Assembly: GCF_000090795.2 (NCBI RefSeq)
Contig: NW_003546291.1
Coordinates: 180,583-233,734 of the forward strand
Length of the DNA: 53,152 nucleotides
Reading direction: 5' to 3'
From: Amphimedon queenslandica
Taxonomy: Eukaryota; Porifera; Demospongiae; Haplosclerida; Niphatidae
The notes beneath the pieces are model-generated. The model had not been told where the DNA came from. It saw nothing but the letters and a program-made list of their open reading frames with translations, and searched no databases. A program made the translations under genes and the position numbers. Shown one piece after another: positions 52,001 to 53,152 of this stretch (its first letter is position 1; every line of letters starts with the position of its first letter).

Positions 52001-52494
52001 GACGGCTACATTAGCGTTCTTAATAGCAGTTGCAACCACTGGGACAAAACAGGTCAAAGAAATCAACAAAACAATCAATTTACAATGTACCAGGAATAAT
52101 AATCAGACGTAATTAAACCTTAACCAAAACAAATAAACTAAGTTATAAAATTACATTACAACCACGCTCTCACAAAACAAAATTTCACCACAGGCCCCAC
52201 CCATAACCACGCCCCTTTCAATATGGCGGATACAATAAATATTCCTATGCTTGAGGTAAATGAAGGTGACTTTCTCGTGTATGAGTATTGGAGTCATGAG
52301 TCCCTCCTCCTCATTGTCCATCACTAGAGGAAGAAACTTATCAATGACGCTCATCTCAACGTCTCCTCTGTAGTCACGTGATATAAGGGGCTGGGTGGGG
52401 AGAGAATAGCAGAATACGAGACTGTGAGCGATGATTGACATTCCAGGCTTACCTTCCCCTTTAGATCCAGTATAAATACAGCAGATGCCGGCAT
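46061..52494 (-). CDS. AP1M1: AP-1 complex mu subunit
   Basis: Medium chain of the AP-1 clathrin adaptor at the trans-Golgi and endosomes; its C-terminal domain binds YxxPhi sorting signals. Thirteen in-phase exons give 422 aa (human AP1M1 is 423): 52453-52494, 52234-52390, 51971-52038, 51077-51207, 48722-48866, 48407-48533, 47371-47585, 46709-46798, 46592-46660, 46394-46448, 46265-46335, 46133-46208, 46061-46083. The longin part starts [20 protein letters not shown]. The middle reads [20 protein letters not shown] and [20 protein letters not shown]. The MHD part has [28 protein letters not shown] and [10 protein letters not shown], and it ends [22 protein letters not shown]. Near identity to animal AP1M leaves no doubt; sponges probably have a single AP1M, so the 1/2 suffix is nominal. 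Confidence 0.98.
49392..49553. mobile_element. MITE, GGC(T)G(G)TTTACAATAT group (copy 2)
   Basis: The left AAGGCAGATTTACAATATTA pairs with the reversed right end GAGGCTGATTTACAATATGA, and TAGGCTAG with TAGGCCAA beyond. Related to 16057-16222. Confidence 0.7.
50841..51040. mobile_element. MITE, TACCGTATAGCGG group (copy 2)
   Basis: The left end TACTGTATAACGGGTTTTTT pairs with the reversed right end TACCGTATAGCGGGTTTTTT, followed on both sides by GAGGATAA. The interior has repeated TTCGCAAA/TTTGCGAA motifs in both orientations, as in 1073-1256. Confidence 0.85.
51230..51700 (-). repeat. Dispersed 170-bp repeat, tandem reverse copies
   Basis: In the AP-1 mu intron 51208-51970. Two to three consecutive copies in reverse orientation: AGCTCAAACTTTCTACATAG, CATAAGGACATTAA, CCATGGGCTATAGCCTATAG. 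Same family as 4558-5545. Confidence 0.75.
51718..51932. mobile_element. MITE, GTAGGGCACC variant of the TACCGTATAGTGC group
   Basis: The left GTAGGGCACCTTTATTCAAG, then GGCTATAAATTTT, pairs with the reversed right TACCATAGGGCACCTTTTTT, then AGGGCTGTAAATTT. Interior ATTACGGTACAAGATGGCAG matches 5812-6008. Confidence 0.7.
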
Positions 52495-52818
52495 TGTGTT
52501 CTTTCCACGGAGTAGACAAACAGATCCAACAGATCAACACAATGGTGGACGGGATGGGCGTACGAGATGGGAGAGGCGGTATGGGCGTGGTTAAAAAGGG
52601 CGTTACCTCATTAATAAAATGAGCAACTGAGCTGAGACTGTTCAGCATGAGTACTTAATTTGCTGCTAAAACTTAAAGCTGCAGTTTATAGCTTAAATTT
52701 ATAATGAGTAGGTCACCAAATGTAAGCATACTAAACAACAGAACTGGAAACAATAATTGGAAGAGAGAGAGAGAGTAAAAGATGAGAATCAAGTCAAGTA
52801 GTTAATCAGTTTTTCTTT

Positions 52819-53124
52819 TTATTTTGTCCAGGATACTTTAGGTATGTCATAATGCTCTGAGAGTGTGTCTAGTTTTCCATTAAGTTCCTAAAAATGATAA
52901 AATAATTAATTGCATTAGATTGTACAGCTCATTTTGTTATACAACTTTCCTAGCTAACATGTATTAAAATTAAAAATTACAATTACTGCAATAATTATAA
53001 TAGATTATCCACTCTTGATTATAGCGATAATGATATCTACAGTGCAACACTTATTATGTGTAACATATACCTCAACTCTTTCCTTGTGACTTTTCTCAGC
53101 TTTCTTCAATATCCTTTCCTTTTG
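52819..53124 (-). CDS. FAM32A: FAM32A C-terminal exons (5' part beyond the window)
   Basis: Small basic nuclear protein reported in human as a spliceosome factor. Two exons are visible, 53071-53124 (QKERILKKAEKSHKERVE) and 52819-52887 (ELNGKLDTLSEHYDIPKVSW-TK), in phase, 40 residues. They match the human end MERILKKASKTHKQRVEDFN and LDTLTEHYDIPKVSWTK almost residue for residue. The N-terminal half is expected right of the window. The stop codon sits in AAATAAAAAG, so an AATAAA overlaps it. The gene ends 325 bp upstream of the AP-1 mu start. Confidence 0.95.
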
Positions 53125-53152
53125 CTAAAATGAGAGATAAACTAGGTGAATG

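Overview
The window comes from an animal nuclear genome, most likely a demosponge. Amphimedon queenslandica is my best guess, by inference only. Reasons: AT-rich, compact, intron-dense genes with short GT-AG introns; metazoan-only genes (Flamingo/CELSR, TRIC channel, EPS15, PRR5); an ankyrin-ROC-COR-Death type protein; and many small terminal-inverted-repeat elements. I rebuilt gene models by reading splice sites and checking that codon phase is kept from exon to exon. No rRNA, tRNA or CRISPR was recognised.

Layout, left to right. (1) 7-1555, minus: TRIC cation channel (TMEM38 family), its 3' end beyond the left edge, with one GC-AG intron. (2) 1806-12332, minus: complete 19-exon EPS15-like endocytic adaptor, 959 aa. 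(3) 12333-13721: intergenic, with a long hairpin and a YY1-like site. (4) 13722-34420, plus: CELSR/Flamingo-type cadherin adhesion GPCR, about 2,780 aa from 27 located exons; one exon in the cadherin region was not found. (5) 34775-35668, plus: intronless secreted protein of unknown function. (6) 35877-38116, minus: cytochrome b561-like membrane protein, 9 exons. (7) 38287-40016, minus: PRR5/Protor, an mTORC2 subunit. (8) 40317-41132, plus: intronless nitrilase-superfamily amidase. (9) 41449-45678, minus: intronless 1,409-aa ankyrin protein with a degenerate ROC, a COR-like part and a Death-like C-terminus. (10) 46061-52494, minus: complete AP-1 mu adaptin, 422 aa. (11) 52819-53124, minus: C-terminus of FAM32A.

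The genes are mostly housekeeping, signalling and adhesion genes and do not form a pathway. Two clathrin-adaptor components (EPS15 and AP-1 mu) lie in one window, probably by chance. Spacing is tight: the poly(A) signals of the secreted-protein and b561 genes interleave; PRR5 ends just upstream of the b561 start; PRR5 and the amidase are head to head.

Introns hold most of the non-coding interest. At least six MITE groups share ends close to TACCGTATAG. One of them forms a CELSR splice donor. A 788-bp hAT-like element has an exact 8-bp target duplication. A Tc1/mariner-like MITE, a roughly 170-bp dispersed and tandem repeat family, and dozens of palindromic TACATG arrays (one entering a CELSR exon) are also present. 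The most unusual proteins are the CELSR homologue, with a thrombospondin type-3 repeat and extra module before its hormone-receptor domain, and the ANK/degenerate-ROC/COR/Death protein.
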